A stretch of 64,000 nt of DNA from Oceanobacillus kimchii X50 (GCF_000340475.1 NZ_CM001792.1:631699-695698), one strand, 5' to 3'; counted from the first letter of the stretch, positions 1 to 8,210 are shown. Program-made: numbers and translations. Notes: generated from the sequence alone by a model not told the origin.

Positions 1-58
1 AGAATGAATGATGTCACGTTACTCTTATTAGTTTTCAGGGTACAATCCTAAAAAAGTG

Positions 59-87
59 TTGCATTTTGTCTAAGATATGCATATAAT
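59..87 (+). promoter_or_regulatory. Sigma-A promoter of first 5S rRNA gene
   Basis: A -35 hexamer TTGCAT (59-64) is followed after exactly 17 bp by TATAAT (82-87), about 41 bp before the 5S gene. The sequence after the -10 box (acctgtcctt) closely matches that after the -10 box of the second 5S gene near 4007. Confidence 0.75.
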
Positions 88-128
88 ATAACCTGTCCTT
101 ATTTTTTGGACTACATATTGCACGAAAG

Positions 129-244
129 TCTGGTAGCGATAGCGAAGAGGCCACACCTGTTCCCATGCCGAACACAGAAGTTAAGCTCTTCAGCGCCGAT
201 GGTAGTTGGGGCTTTGCCCCTGCAAGAGTAGGACGCCGCCAGGC
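129..244 (+). rRNA. rrf: 5S ribosomal RNA (copy 1)
   Basis: This 116-nt sequence has the conserved 5S elements: a 5' strand starting tctggtagcgat, the core ccgaacacagaagttaagctc, and a 3' strand ending gacgccgccaggc that pairs with the 5' end. No 23S gene lies upstream within the window. The gene has its own promoter and a strong terminator just after it, so it can be transcribed alone. It could also be the last gene of an rRNA operon that begins before the window. Confidence 0.95.
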
Positions 245-252
245 AACGAACG

Positions 253-292
253 AAAAGACGGATTAGATTTAAGTATCTAATCCGTCTTTTTT
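253..292 (+). terminator. Rho-independent terminator after 5S copy 1
   Basis: A perfect 16-bp stem (253-268 with 275-290) with a 6-nt loop runs into a T-tract, eight bases after the 5S gene. Confidence 0.9.
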
Positions 293-309
293 GTTAGGAT
301 TGAAAATAA

Positions 310-378
310 GGCTCTAAAATAATTGTTGGTTGTTGGGGTAAGGGAAAAATTTAATCAATAAAAAACACGCAATCTCCT
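310..378. repeat. Short dispersed repeat, copy 1
   Basis: It begins GGCTCTAAAATAATTGTTGG and matches 1379-1440 almost base for base, apart from a TTGTTGG duplication in this copy. The GGCTCT terminus resembles insertion-sequence ends such as those of the ISL3 family. No transposase is present, so it may be a remnant or a small non-autonomous element. Confidence 0.6.
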
Positions 379-653
379 ATTTTTGTTATCATTGTTTAAG
401 CCACTAAACAAACCAAAACCCTTTGAAATTTCTTCTAGCATTCGTTGAAATTTGGTCTTGTACCTAAAACAGAGCCATACAGGATAATATGTTTTATGTA
501 CATGGTTCTAAAGTCGAGTTCTGTCTTTTGACCACCAGCAAAATCAGATGTACAAAACTTCCCGCCTTTTTTCAATACTTAAAGGGAAGTGAAGAACAAT
601 ACATCGCCCACTACATCTAAAATAGAATCAATAGAACCAACATTGACTTCCAT
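375..653 (-). pseudogene. Decayed zinc-type alcohol dehydrogenase/quinone reductase fragment
   Basis: Read on the minus strand, the sequence gives a stretch typical of medium-chain dehydrogenases: GSIDSILDVVG, then VLKKGGKF, then GQKTELDFRTMYIK, then LYGSVLGTR. In intact enzymes these form part of the Rossmann domain and the strand after it. An in-frame TAA interrupts it after about 24 codons. A frameshift after GTRPNFNE is needed to keep reading. The N-terminal half is not recognisable. It is therefore a dead 3' remnant ending next to the short repeat at 310-378. Confidence 0.65.
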
Positions 654-824
654 TATTTACTCAGTAAGATGATCTGATTTATAAAACAGTACATGGTTTA
701 CTCAGAAGAAGTAAAAGGAAATGTATTTATATTGAAGTTATTAAGGGAATATATACAAATCAACAAATGATGGAAAACAATTTAAACTAGAAAAGACATC
801 TGAAACAGAAGGGAGAAAAATCGT

Positions 825-1193
825 TTGAATAAACATATTGTATTTTTCGATGCTGAATGCCCTTTATGTAGGACAGTGAAGGCAGTACTGAAAAGTCTGG
901 ACTGGAATAACACCATTTTCTGGTACCCTGTTCAGGAATTAAGTGATTCAATAAAAGAGAGAGCCAATAACTATAAAAATATGTATGACGAAATCTATAT
1001 GTATACCAAAGATAAACGAATTCTGACAGGATTTAATACCGTCCGCAAGATTCTTTCTTTACTACCAGCCACTATCCCTTTAGCTTTATTGCTTTATTTA
1101 CCGTTCGCACAAAAAATTGGTGATCCTGCATACCGTTTTATTTCAACTCGCCGTTATAAATGGTTTGGAAGAGTGCCTTATAATAAGCTGTGA
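825..1193 (+). CDS. DCC-family (DUF393) thiol-disulfide oxidoreductase-like protein
   Basis: The 122-aa product opens with FFDAECPLCRTVK. This is the D-x-x-C-x-x-C signature at residues 9-14 that gives the DCC family (DUF393, like B. subtilis YuxK) its name. The family is predicted to be thioredoxin-like, but its substrates are unknown. The TTG start at 825 is preceded by agaagggag at a normal distance. A hydrophobic stretch (about residues 80-95) lies near the C-terminus, and the protein ends in a conserved-looking basic segment. The gene stands alone; a broken small membrane ORF follows. Confidence 0.85.
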   Translation: MNKHIVFFDAECPLCRTVKAVLKSLDWNNTIFWYPVQELSDSIKERANNYKNMYDEIYMYTKDKRILTGFNTVRKILSLLPATIPLALLLYLPFAQKIGDPAYRFISTRRYKWFGRVPYNKL

Positions 1194-1222
1194 CTGGCAA
1201 AAAAGAAAGGTAGTGACAGAAC

Positions 1223-1375
1223 ATGTAAAAAAAGATCCTGGTTATTTTATATATCTTTCTCGCTTCCACAGCCTTCTCTTTATCATCCGCTCTACAAGTT
1301 TCTTCACCTATTTTTTTCGGTCTGAAAAACGTGCTTTATGAAGCATACGGCATGGGCTCTTTGTTAGTCAACTAA
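1223..1375 (+). pseudogene. Probable broken small membrane-protein gene
   Basis: After the DCC gene, one frame reads KKILVILYIFLAS and continues as a hydrophobic segment ending FGLKNVLYEAYGMGSLLVN. The only ATG in this frame (1223) is followed at once by a TAA. Dropping one base from the taaaaaaa tract would restore a start, preceded by aaagg. The 3' end runs into GGCTCTTTGTTAGTCAAC (1355-1372), which has an IS-end-like GGCTCT start, so the C-terminus may be foreign. I cannot assign a function; this is the weakest pseudogene call in the window. Confidence 0.35.
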
Positions 1376-1378
1376 ACT

Positions 1379-1440
1379 GGCTCTAAAATAATTGTTGGGG
1401 TAAGGGGAAAATGTAATCAATAAAAAACAAGCTACCTCCT
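1379..1440. repeat. Short dispersed repeat, copy 2
   Basis: It is nearly identical to 310-378. A second GGCTCT-initiated sequence (1355-1372) lies 24 bp upstream. An almost perfect inverted repeat follows (tattgctttattta at 1440-1453, with its complement near 1460-1473). Together these look like the ends of a decayed or non-autonomous mobile element. The stretch to 1621 holds nothing else I can support. Confidence 0.55.
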
Positions 1441-1621
1441 TATTGCTTTATTTACATCACTAAATAAAGCAATAAGAGGATGCATTTAGATCATAAACGT
1501 AAGATACCAGCCTTCCAATGAATTGTTTGTCTGGTAACTTACATTTTACACGAAGCTGTTATGGGTTGATTATATTAACCACAAGTTATAAGTAGTTCAC
1601 TTATTATTAAAAATCCTCTAT

Positions 1622-2311
1622 TTAAAAGGATGCTAGATTTGTTGCTTTTTTCGAAAGCCATGTTTCAAACGTATAGGACATTTCCCAGAATGCAAGCTCA
1701 TATTCTTTCGCGATAATAAATTGTGTTTTGATTTTTTCCTTCTCTGTTTCTCCTGCTTGTTCAGCTAATGTATCGAGCAGGTCAATCATTTCCTGTGTGG
1801 ATTCCTGGAACCAATCACTCCCATAGGTGTTCAACCAGTTTTGATAAATTTTCTCTTTTGGTTTCGCATCCCTGTAGGTCAAACCAATATCCGCATATAA
1901 CCAGTAGCATGGCAGCATTGCGGCTACAATTTGAGCTAAACTTCCGGACAACGACGCACGGTACAAATGTGATGTATACGCGTAGGCAGTTGGTGCTGGT
2001 TTAAAATTCTCGATTTCCGCATCTGTAATCTGTAAAATTTCTGCATGCTCCTTATGCACCGTTAACTCTGCTTCAGCTGTCTTCTTTGCTTTTTCAGCCA
2101 GTTTAGCAGCAACATGAAAGTCATCTGAATGGGCAGCCGCAAAAGCATGCACCTTGCCGTAATGCTTCAAATAATAGATATCCTGCAGAATATAATTTTT
2201 GAATGTTTCTAGTGGCAAATCACCACTTACAATACCCTGTACAAATGGATGATTTAAACTTAACTCCCAACTCTCTTTCGTTGCCTCTCGCAATGACTCT
2301 GAAAAACGCAT
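1622..2311 (-). CDS. tenA: Thiaminase II (TenA)
   Basis: TenA hydrolyses degraded thiamine (aminopyrimidine forms) to HMP, which is salvaged into thiamine. The 229-aa length fits the family (B. subtilis TenA is about 236). Family features seen are SLNHPFVQGIVSGDLP near the N-terminus, the nucleophile region MLPCYWLYADIG (about residues 132-143), and a C-terminal FWEMSYTFETWL with the catalytic Glu. The ATG at 2311 has a perfect aaggagg. It is the last gene of the TPP-riboswitch operon thiM-Lin0512-tenA, 23 bp after the preceding gene. Confidence 0.93.
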   Translation of the reverse strand: MRFSESLREATKESWELSLNHPFVQGIVSGDLPLETFKNYILQDIYYLKHYGKVHAFAAAHSDDFHVAAKLAEKAKKTAEAELTVHKEHAEILQITDAEIENFKPAPTAYAYTSHLYRASLSGSLAQIVAAMLPCYWLYADIGLTYRDAKPKEKIYQNWLNTYGSDWFQESTQEMIDLLDTLAEQAGETEKEKIKTQFIIAKEYELAFWEMSYTFETWLSKKATNLASF

Positions 2312-2334
2312 AGAGAATCCTCCTTAATTTTTGT

Positions 2335-2694
2335 TTAATAGCCTACTTCTACAACAGCATTAACAATATACATTAAATCGTTTTTATCCTGCTGATCTTC
2401 CAGAAAAATCCCACTAGTTGTTGCCATGCCTCCAGGCAAGACCTCAACAGTGACTGTGCCATAAGGAATTAATTGTTTTATTCTGTAGTGATCCAATTTT
2501 TCCTGATCCAATGGGATGCCCAGTTTTACATGTACCTTCATCTTATCTAAATCACCATCTGGTAGAATTTTCTTCATTCCTGGCATAGAATTGGTATGGA
2601 TTGCATGCATTACTGCTCGTTCTGATGCAATATTCACATCTTGTCCATGTACATCTACTCCTGTCCCTGTCTCGATAAATAGAAGATTTTCCAT
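2335..2694 (-). CDS. Lin0512-family conserved protein
   Basis: The 119-aa sequence matches the Lin0512 family of short conserved proteins of unknown function. Recognisable parts are FIETGTGVDVHGQDV at the start, a central ASERAVMHAIHTNSMPG, and a C-terminal PGGMATTSGIFLED. There is no signal peptide or membrane segment. The start at 2694 has an agaggg ribosome-binding site. The gene sits between thiM and tenA, 33 bp after thiM and 23 bp before tenA, so the TPP riboswitch must control it too. A role in thiamine salvage is inference from position only. Confidence 0.85.
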   Translation of the reverse strand: MENLLFIETGTGVDVHGQDVNIASERAVMHAIHTNSMPGMKKILPDGDLDKMKVHVKLGIPLDQEKLDHYRIKQLIPYGTVTVEVLPGGMATTSGIFLEDQQDKNDLMYIVNAVVEVGY

Positions 2695-2727
2695 TTGCTT
2701 TCCCTCTTTCCATAATGAAATATATCC

Positions 2728-3507
2728 TTATAGTTCTTGAACTTGTTTGTATTTTTCTACTTTTTCATCCGATAGAAAATACAACTCGTCGAGTAAGGCT
2801 GGAATAAATGTTCCAGGCCCCGCTGCTTTTGCCATTGCTAATTCAGCTGCAATGCCATAACTTGTTACAGCATATATACCTGCTTTATAAAAATCATCAA
2901 CTACGCTCACAAAAGGTCCAACAAAAGATGAAAGTAAACATCCACTAGCCGTAATGTTTTGTAGCATTGCATGCCCGTTTTTACATAACGCAGTTCGCTC
3001 ACCATCGGTCACAACGTCAACTTTTCCAGTTGAAATGACAACCGTATCATATTTTTTAGCGACTGTTTTTGCTATTTCTGGATCGTTTTCTTGAATAATG
3101 GAATCTGGCCCTTTTGCTTTTTCTAGCTTACTAGCCAACACAGCTATTTCCCCTGCATTAGCACGTATTACGGCTAGCTTTACCGTTGTAAGTATGTCAT
3201 CAATGATTTCCGTCCGAAAATCTGTGCCTCCAACTGCAATGGGATCAAGAATAACTGGAACCCCATTTTCGTTTGCTGCTATTCCAGCCTTTAACATTGC
3301 TTCTCCACGTTCTTCCGTTAATGTCCCAAGATTCAGCACTACTGCGTCGGCAATTTCTCCATAGTTTTTTGCCTCTCTTGGAGTATGGGACATCGCAGGT
3401 GACGCTCCGATTGCGATTAAACCATTAGCAGCAAAATTAATCGCAACTTCATTGGTAATATTAAAAATAAACGGCTTATCTTCTTTAATTTTTGTAATAG
3501 TATCCAT
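2728..3507 (-). CDS. thiM: Hydroxyethylthiazole kinase (ThiM)
   Basis: ThiM phosphorylates 4-methyl-5-(2-hydroxyethyl)thiazole with ATP in the thiazole salvage branch. The 259-aa product has the ribokinase-like fold features of ThiM: FNITNEVAINFAANGLIAIGASPAM at the substrate side (split here as FNITNEVA and ANGLIAIGASPAM), ILDPIAVGGT, and the ASGCLLSSFVG motif with the active-site Cys. I chose the ATG at 3507 over the TTG at 3510 because gaggaga then lies at the right distance. It is the first gene of the riboswitch-controlled operon. Confidence 0.95.
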   Translation of the reverse strand: MDTITKIKEDKPFIFNITNEVAINFAANGLIAIGASPAMSHTPREAKNYGEIADAVVLNLGTLTEERGEAMLKAGIAANENGVPVILDPIAVGGTDFRTEIIDDILTTVKLAVIRANAGEIAVLASKLEKAKGPDSIIQENDPEIAKTVAKKYDTVVISTGKVDVVTDGERTALCKNGHAMLQNITASGCLLSSFVGPFVSVVDDFYKAGIYAVTSYGIAAELAMAKAAGPGTFIPALLDELYFLSDEKVEKYKQVQEL

Positions 3508-3543
3508 CAAAAAATCTCCTCTCTAAAAATTAGAATGAAGAAC

Positions 3544-3572
3544 AAAAAAACCACCCCGAAAATGGAGTGGTT
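3544..3572 (-). terminator. Riboswitch-controlled terminator before thiM
   Basis: On the minus strand, aaccactcc pairs with ggggtggtt (one G-T pair) and is followed by seven T. It lies between the TPP aptamer and thiM, as expected for transcriptional attenuation when TPP is bound. Confidence 0.85.
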
Positions 3573-3608
3573 GTGTATACAGCTAAAGAATAGGTATAAC
3601 TTGCCAAC

Positions 3609-3696
3609 TCCACTTTCCTACGCTGGTATTAACCAGTTCAGGTTCAAAGGGATTAAGAAATGAATCTTATCTCAGCCAAATGGCACCCCTAGTGGA
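3609..3696 (-). ncRNA. TPP riboswitch (THI box)
   Basis: The minus strand shows the THI-box parts in order: P1 tccact, ggggtgcc, ggctgagat, ccctttgaacctga, ctggttaataccag and cgtaggaaagtgga closing P1 (3609-3614 with 3691-3696). It should turn off thiM, the Lin0512 gene and tenA when thiamine pyrophosphate is plentiful. Confidence 0.97.
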
Positions 3697-3831
3697 TTTT
3701 TATTTATTCTACCTATATCTTATTTCATTTTTTCTTAAAAGTAAAATTATTCATATGAGTCAATTTCCGTAATTACTAAGTTTAATACAACGAATATTTT
3801 AGTGACAGTTTTATAGCAATGACTTGGCTTT

Positions 3832-3855
3832 GGAAGTAGTCGACTATTATAATTA
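3832..3855 (+). repeat. Possible truncated copy of the ~160-bp intergenic repeat
   Basis: The stretch tatagcaatgacttggctttg resembles the left edge of the repeats at 35962 and 46127. The match ends soon after. The rest of 3700-3975 holds nothing I can name. Confidence 0.35.
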
Positions 3856-3978
3856 AAAGTAATCTAGAAGAAGTAATTTGTTTTGCGATACTAGAGCTTC
3901 ACTTCAACGTTTACAAGCTGTTTTTTCATAAAAACAAACGATGAAATAAAAAAATATAAAAAAATTATAAAAAGGTAT

Positions 3979-4007
3979 TGCTTTTTTATAGTTATATGGA
4001 TATAATA
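3979..4007 (+). promoter_or_regulatory. Sigma-A promoter of 5S-tRNA-fMet-tRNA-Asp unit
   Basis: TTGCTT (3979-3984), 17 bp spacer, TATAAT (4002-4007), ending 26 bp before the second 5S gene. The following acttgtcctt resembles the sequence after the promoter of 5S copy 1. Confidence 0.75.
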
Positions 4008-4033
4008 TTACTTGTCCTTGTTTTTAAGGATTG

Positions 4034-4149
4034 TCTGGTAGCGATAGCGAGAAGGTCACACCTGTTCCCATGCCGAACACAGAAGTTAAGCTTTTCAGCG
4101 CCAATGGTAGTTGGGGTTTTACCCCTGCAAGAGTAGGACGCCGCCAGGC
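4034..4149 (+). rRNA. rrf: 5S ribosomal RNA (copy 2)
   Basis: It is 116 nt long and has the same conserved core as copy 1. The differences are scattered. One is a compensated pair: ggggc-ttt-gcccc in copy 1 is ggggt-ttt-acccc here, which keeps the helix. That argues both copies are functional. The gene is the first of a short stable-RNA unit with its own promoter, followed by two tRNAs; no 16S or 23S gene is nearby. Confidence 0.95.
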
Positions 4150-4236
4150 AAGGATAATTTATCCTTAGATTGGATATAATATGTGAGTATAACACATAGA
4201 AGTGTATGACCATATTTTCCATATCATAAGTCATAT

Positions 4237-4314
<78 letters not shown>

Positions 4315-4384
4315 ATTATTTAATATTACTATAGTAAGATCCAGATTCACTGAAATACTGGATGCCATACATAAGTAAAAAGTT

Positions 4385-4461
4385 GGTCCGGTAGTTCAGT
4401 TGGTTAGAATGCCTGCCTGTCACGCAGGAGGTCGCGGGTTCGAGTCCCGTCCGGACCGCCA
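4385..4461 (+). tRNA. tRNA-Asp (GTC)
   Basis: This 77-nt cloverleaf has the ggtccgg/ccggacc acceptor stem, anticodon GTC in cctgtcacg, a T-loop gttcgagtc and an encoded CCA. It lies 71 nt after tRNA-fMet in the same unit. Confidence 0.97.
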
Positions 4462-4485
4462 TGAAAATTATATTAGAAGTTGTAG

Positions 4486-4519
4486 AACACATGGTTTTAA
4501 TTGAAACCTGTGTTTTTTT
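4486..4519 (+). terminator. Terminator of the 5S-tRNA unit
   Basis: The left arm aacacatggttt pairs with aaacctgtgtt (one bulged T), followed by a T-run, 25 nt after tRNA-Asp. Confidence 0.8.
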
Positions 4520-4571
4520 AGTTTGTAGACATAATTTAGTCGTCCAATTTTTTTCTTTTTTCTTTTGTTTT

Positions 4572-4580
4572 TGCTATGAT
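4572..4580 (+). promoter_or_regulatory. Extended -10 promoter candidate for thiL-tsa operon
   Basis: TGCTATGAT is an extended -10 element (TG-N-TATGAT) 35 bp before the thiL start. No good -35 box is visible, which fits the extended -10 class. Confidence 0.5.
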
Positions 4581-4614
4581 AGTTGGTAGTGAATACAAAG
4601 AATGGTGATTTTAA

Positions 4615-5577
4615 ATGGATGAGTTTTCTTTTATAAATTCGATTAAGCCGAAGTTTTATCAACAGTCTTCTCTGTTAAAAGGAATTGGAGATGACGCCGC
4701 GGTTTTTCGAAGTTCGATGGATATTGTTACTGCAGTAGATACCTTTGTAGAGGATGTACATTTTTCTCGTTCTACAATGGAACCATATCATATAGGTTAT
4801 CGTGCATTAGGAGCCAATATAAGTGACTTAGCAGCAATGGGAGCTTCACCTAGTTTCTATTTAGTTTCTATCGTTATACCAAAGAATTGGATTCAAGAGG
4901 AACTGTCCCAGATATATTTAGGTATGGATGATTTAGCGTCGAAATATCATATGGATATTATTGGTGGAGACACCGTTTCAGGTAAACAATTAACAATCTC
5001 TATTACAGTAATTGGATATACCAACACAAATAAAGCTCGATGTCGTCAGCATGCTAAAGAAGGAGACATTGTTTTTGTTACGGGCACGTTAGGGGACTCT
5101 CAGGCAGGGTTTCATATCCTGACCAATGAAAACAACAGATATATTGATCAAGATTTTTATATAGGTCGACATCGAAAACCAGAACCGAGAGTGGCTTTTG
5201 CGCAAGCTCTAGAAAGTCTGGAAAGAGTATCTTTAAATGATGTTAGTGATGGGATTGCTAATGAGGCAAGTGAAATTGCAGAAGCCTCTAATGTGTCTAT
5301 AGTTCTAAGTGAAAATGACATACCAGTTTCACGTTCTTTTAATCAATTTACGTATGAGCAACAGTATCAGTGGAAATTATCTGGTGGCGAAGATTTTGAA
5401 CTTCTCGGCACAGTCGCTAAGTACGATTGGGATGTAGTAAAAAAAGCTGCTGAGCAGACAAACACCCAATTAACGATAATTGGTAATGTTATAGAAGAAA
5501 ACAAGCATCCTGTTTATATAGAAGATAATGATGTGCGTAAAGTGCTTAAAAAAAGCGGATATACGCATTTGAAGTAG
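4615..5577 (+). CDS. thiL: Thiamine-monophosphate kinase (ThiL)
   Basis: ThiL phosphorylates thiamine monophosphate to TPP, the last step of thiamine synthesis. The 320-aa protein shows the PurM-like ATP/Mg sites in order: GIGDDAAVF (about 23-31), AVDTFVEDVHF, an ALGANISDLAAMGA segment, DIIGGDTVSG, NDVSDGIANEASEIAEAS and LSGGEDFELL. The ATG at 4615 has a modest ggtga site. It begins the thiL-tsaE-tsaB-rimI-tsaD operon, in the same order as B. subtilis. It lies apart from the TPP-riboswitch operon, and I see no riboswitch in front of it. Confidence 0.96.
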   Translation: MDEFSFINSIKPKFYQQSSLLKGIGDDAAVFRSSMDIVTAVDTFVEDVHFSRSTMEPYHIGYRALGANISDLAAMGASPSFYLVSIVIPKNWIQEELSQIYLGMDDLASKYHMDIIGGDTVSGKQLTISITVIGYTNTNKARCRQHAKEGDIVFVTGTLGDSQAGFHILTNENNRYIDQDFYIGRHRKPEPRVAFAQALESLERVSLNDVSDGIANEASEIAEASNVSIVLSENDIPVSRSFNQFTYEQQYQWKLSGGEDFELLGTVAKYDWDVVKKAAEQTNTQLTIIGNVIEENKHPVYIEDNDVRKVLKKSGYTHLK

Positions 5578-5586
5578 GTGAATTAA

Positions 5587-6036
5587 ATGAAAATACAGCT
5601 TCGTTCTCCCGAAGAGACTAAAACTCTCGGCCAGAGAATAGCAAAGTTGTTGCATCCTGGTGATGTTATTACGTTAGAAGGTCAGCTAGGTGCTGGTAAA
5701 ACAACGTTTACGAAAGGAATTGCTTCTGGACTAGAAGTGAAGCGTCATATTACGAGTCCTACGTTTACAATCGTGAAAGAATATCGTGGGAAAATGCCTT
5801 TATATCATATGGATGTCTATCGTTTGGAGGATTCACTTGAAGATATTGGCTTTGATGAATATTTTCATGGGAATGGAGTCTCTGTAGTTGAGTGGGCAGG
5901 GTTTATTGAGCCATTCTTACCCGAGAATCGTTTAGATATATCTATTCAGTACACGGATAATGAAGATATTCGTGAAATTGATTTGTATCCTCGAGGATCT
6001 CATTTTGAACAAGTAGTAAGCGAATTACACGGTTAG
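5587..6036 (+). CDS. tsaE: tRNA t6A synthesis ATPase TsaE
   Basis: TsaE is the ATPase that works with TsaB and TsaD to make N6-threonylcarbamoyladenosine at A37 of ANN-decoding tRNAs. The 149-aa product carries a Walker A motif (GQLGAGKTTFTKG, about residues 34-46), then SPTFTIVKEY and an HMDVYRL segment typical of the family. It starts 9 bp after thiL with an aggtga site. The gene equals B. subtilis ydiB. Confidence 0.95.
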   Translation: MKIQLRSPEETKTLGQRIAKLLHPGDVITLEGQLGAGKTTFTKGIASGLEVKRHITSPTFTIVKEYRGKMPLYHMDVYRLEDSLEDIGFDEYFHGNGVSVVEWAGFIEPFLPENRLDISIQYTDNEDIREIDLYPRGSHFEQVVSELHG

Positions 6037-6046
6037 GAGTTTATGT

Positions 6047-6754
6047 ATGAATATACTTGCAATCGATACTTCCAATCAAGTATTAGGTGTGGCATTATTA
6101 AAGAATGGAGAGATAATCGCAGAACTTACAACTAATCTCACGAAGAATCATTCCGTTCGTTTAATGCCTGCTGTTGAAAGTCTTATGCATCAAGTATCTA
6201 TACAACCAGAAGATCTTGATCGAATTATAGTAGCAAAAGGTCCCGGGTCATACACTGGAGTAAGAATAGGCCTATCTACTGCAAAGACGATGGCTTGGGC
6301 ATTACAAATACCAGTAGTAGGTGTCTCCAGTTTAGAGGTACTCGCATATCAAGGAAAGTTCTTTAACGGAATTATATGTCCTTTCTTTGATGCGAGAAGA
6401 GGATTAGTGTTTACTGGTGGATATCAATTTAATGATAATAAAATTGAAAAAGTAATCGAAGAAGAAAATTTACTTATGACTTCCATGCTTGATAAATTAA
6501 AAAAGCAGGGCGAAAAGGTAGTATTCTTGAGTCCAGATATTCATGAATTTAAAGAATTAATTAAAGAGGAATTAGGGGAATTAGCAATTATCCCTGAATC
6601 TGTCTATCATCTTCCAAAAGCTTCGCATTTAGGTCTTGCAGGGATGAATATAGAATCGGAATCCATTCATGAGCTCGTCCCTAATTATTTACGTTTAGCG
6701 GAAGCAGAAGCAAATTGGCAAAAAAGTCAGAAGGAACATCAAGCGAATGAATAA
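6047..6754 (+). CDS. tsaB: tRNA t6A synthesis protein TsaB
   Basis: TsaB is the ASKHA-fold partner that supports TsaD in t6A formation. The 235-aa sequence starts ILAIDTSNQVLGVAL, the degenerate nucleotide-binding strand, and has the GPGSYTGVRIGLSTAK family motif around residues 66-81. It starts 10 bp after tsaE with a taggag site. Its 3' end overlaps rimI by 8 bp, so translation is probably coupled. It equals B. subtilis ydiC. Confidence 0.95.
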   Translation: MNILAIDTSNQVLGVALLKNGEIIAELTTNLTKNHSVRLMPAVESLMHQVSIQPEDLDRIIVAKGPGSYTGVRIGLSTAKTMAWALQIPVVGVSSLEVLAYQGKFFNGIICPFFDARRGLVFTGGYQFNDNKIEKVIEEENLLMTSMLDKLKKQGEKVVFLSPDIHEFKELIKEELGELAIIPESVYHLPKASHLGLAGMNIESESIHELVPNYLRLAEAEANWQKSQKEHQANE

Positions 6755-7196
6755 TATTACGATACGTCCAATGGAACTTACTGATATTCCTGAAGTTTTA
6801 CATGTAGAAAATGCATGTTTTCAAACACCTTGGACAACGGATATTTTTTATCAAGAATTAATAGAAAATGCTCATGCGTATTATTATGTCGTTGAAATAG
6901 AGCATACAATAGTTGGTTATATTGGTTCGTGGATTGTTTTAGATGATGCGCAAATAACAAATTTTGCTATTTTACCAAGTTATCGTAGAAATAAACTAGG
7001 TGAAAAGTTATTTCGTTATGTGATGCAGCTTGCCATATCAAAAGGAGTAGAACGTCTTTCACTAGAAGTGCGTGCATCAAACATAGCAGCACAGTCCTTA
7101 TATAGAAAATTTGGTTTAGTTCCTGGTGGTATTCGTAAAAGGTATTACACGGATAATCATGAGGATGCCATAGTGATGTGGGTGAATGTAAAATGA
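6747..7196 (+). CDS. rimI: Ribosomal protein S18-alanine N-acetyltransferase (RimI)
   Basis: This GNAT acetyltransferase of 149 aa is the usual neighbour of tsaB and tsaD. The acetyl-CoA loop is visible as [14 protein letters not shown] (about residues 77-90), followed by [19 protein letters not shown] and the C-terminal [16 protein letters not shown]. It overlaps tsaB by 8 bp and tsaD by 4 bp. The S18 substrate is family knowledge, not something the sequence shows. Confidence 0.92.
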   Translation: MNNITIRPMELTDIPEVLHVENACFQTPWTTDIFYQELIENAHAYYYVVEIEHTIVGYIGSWIVLDDAQITNFAILPSYRRNKLGEKLFRYVMQLAISKGVERLSLEVRASNIAAQSLYRKFGLVPGGIRKRYYTDNHEDAIVMWVNVK

Positions 7197-8203
7197 AAAA
7201 AGATACAATTATATTAGGTATAGAGACAAGTTGTGATGAGACTGCAGCCTCTGTAGTAAAAAATGGTAGAGAGATTATGTCCAATGTAGTTGCATCTCAA
7301 ATCGAAAGCCATAAACGCTTCGGGGGAGTTGTGCCTGAAATTGCATCTAGACATCACGTTGAACAAATTACAATTGTGCTTGAAAAGGCAATTACTGAAG
7401 CTGGTGTTACTTGGAAAGATATAGATGCCATTGCAGTTACAGAGGGGCCTGGATTAGTGGGAGCTTTATTAGTAGGTGTGAATGCAGCGAAAGCATTAGC
7501 GTTTGCTAAAAAGAAACCATTAGTTGGGGTGCATCATATTGCTGGTCATATCTATGCAAATCGTTTAGCGCATGAATTTGAGTTTCCAATGTTAGCCCTT
7601 ATTGTTTCTGGGGGACATACAGAATTAGTTCTAATGAAGGAACATGGTGATTATGAATTAATAGGGGAAACAAGAGACGATGCCGCAGGAGAAGCGTATG
7701 ATAAGGTAGCTCGTATGTTGAAATTACCGTATCCCGGTGGTCCGCAAATTGATCGCTTAGCTGCTGAAGGTGAAGAGTCGATTAATTTTCCGCGTGCTTG
7801 GCTAGAAGCAGATAGTTATGATTTTAGTTTTAGTGGATTGAAGTCTGCCGTAATAAATAAAATTCATAATGCTAAGCAACGTGAGTTGACGTTGAATGCA
7901 GAAGATATTGCTGCAAGTTTTCAAGCTAGTGTTGTGGAAGTACTGACAGAAAAAACATATCGTGCAGCGAAAGAATATAACGTAAATCAAGTTATTGTAG
8001 CAGGTGGAGTAGCTGCTAATACAGGGTTAAGAAAAAGTCTAGAGAAACGTTTTTCAGACGAGGATTTTCCATTATATATTCCACCAATTCAACTATGTAC
8101 AGACAATGCAGCAATGATTGCTGCTGCAGGCACCATATTGTTTGAAAAGGGTCATCGTTCCACACTCGATTTAAATGCAAATCCTTCACTTTTGCTTGAT
8201 TAA
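7193..8203 (+). CDS. tsaD: tRNA N6-adenosine threonylcarbamoyltransferase TsaD
   Basis: TsaD transfers the threonylcarbamoyl group onto A37 of tRNA. The 336-aa protein shows [13 protein letters not shown] at the N-terminus, the metal-binding HHIAGH region (about residues 108-113), VSGGHTELV and the C-terminal [11 protein letters not shown]. An upstream in-frame GTG (7178) would add five residues. I prefer the ATG at 7193, which overlaps the rimI stop in the usual ATGA manner. It closes the operon, and a DnaA-box cluster follows directly. Confidence 0.96.
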   Translation: MKKDTIILGIETSCDETAASVVKNGREIMSNVVASQIESHKRFGGVVPEIASRHHVEQITIVLEKAITEAGVTWKDIDAIAVTEGPGLVGALLVGVNAAKALAFAKKKPLVGVHHIAGHIYANRLAHEFEFPMLALIVSGGHTELVLMKEHGDYELIGETRDDAAGEAYDKVARMLKLPYPGGPQIDRLAAEGEESINFPRAWLEADSYDFSFSGLKSAVINKIHNAKQRELTLNAEDIAASFQASVVEVLTEKTYRAAKEYNVNQVIVAGGVAANTGLRKSLEKRFSDEDFPLYIPPIQLCTDNAAMIAAAGTILFEKGHRSTLDLNANPSLLLD

Positions 8204-8210
8204 TCACAGG

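Noticed and set aside
1117..1341. 74-aa plus-strand frame overlapping the DCC gene
   Set aside because: It has no ribosome-binding site and overlaps a real gene; the hydrophobic frame at 1223-1375 is the better candidate.
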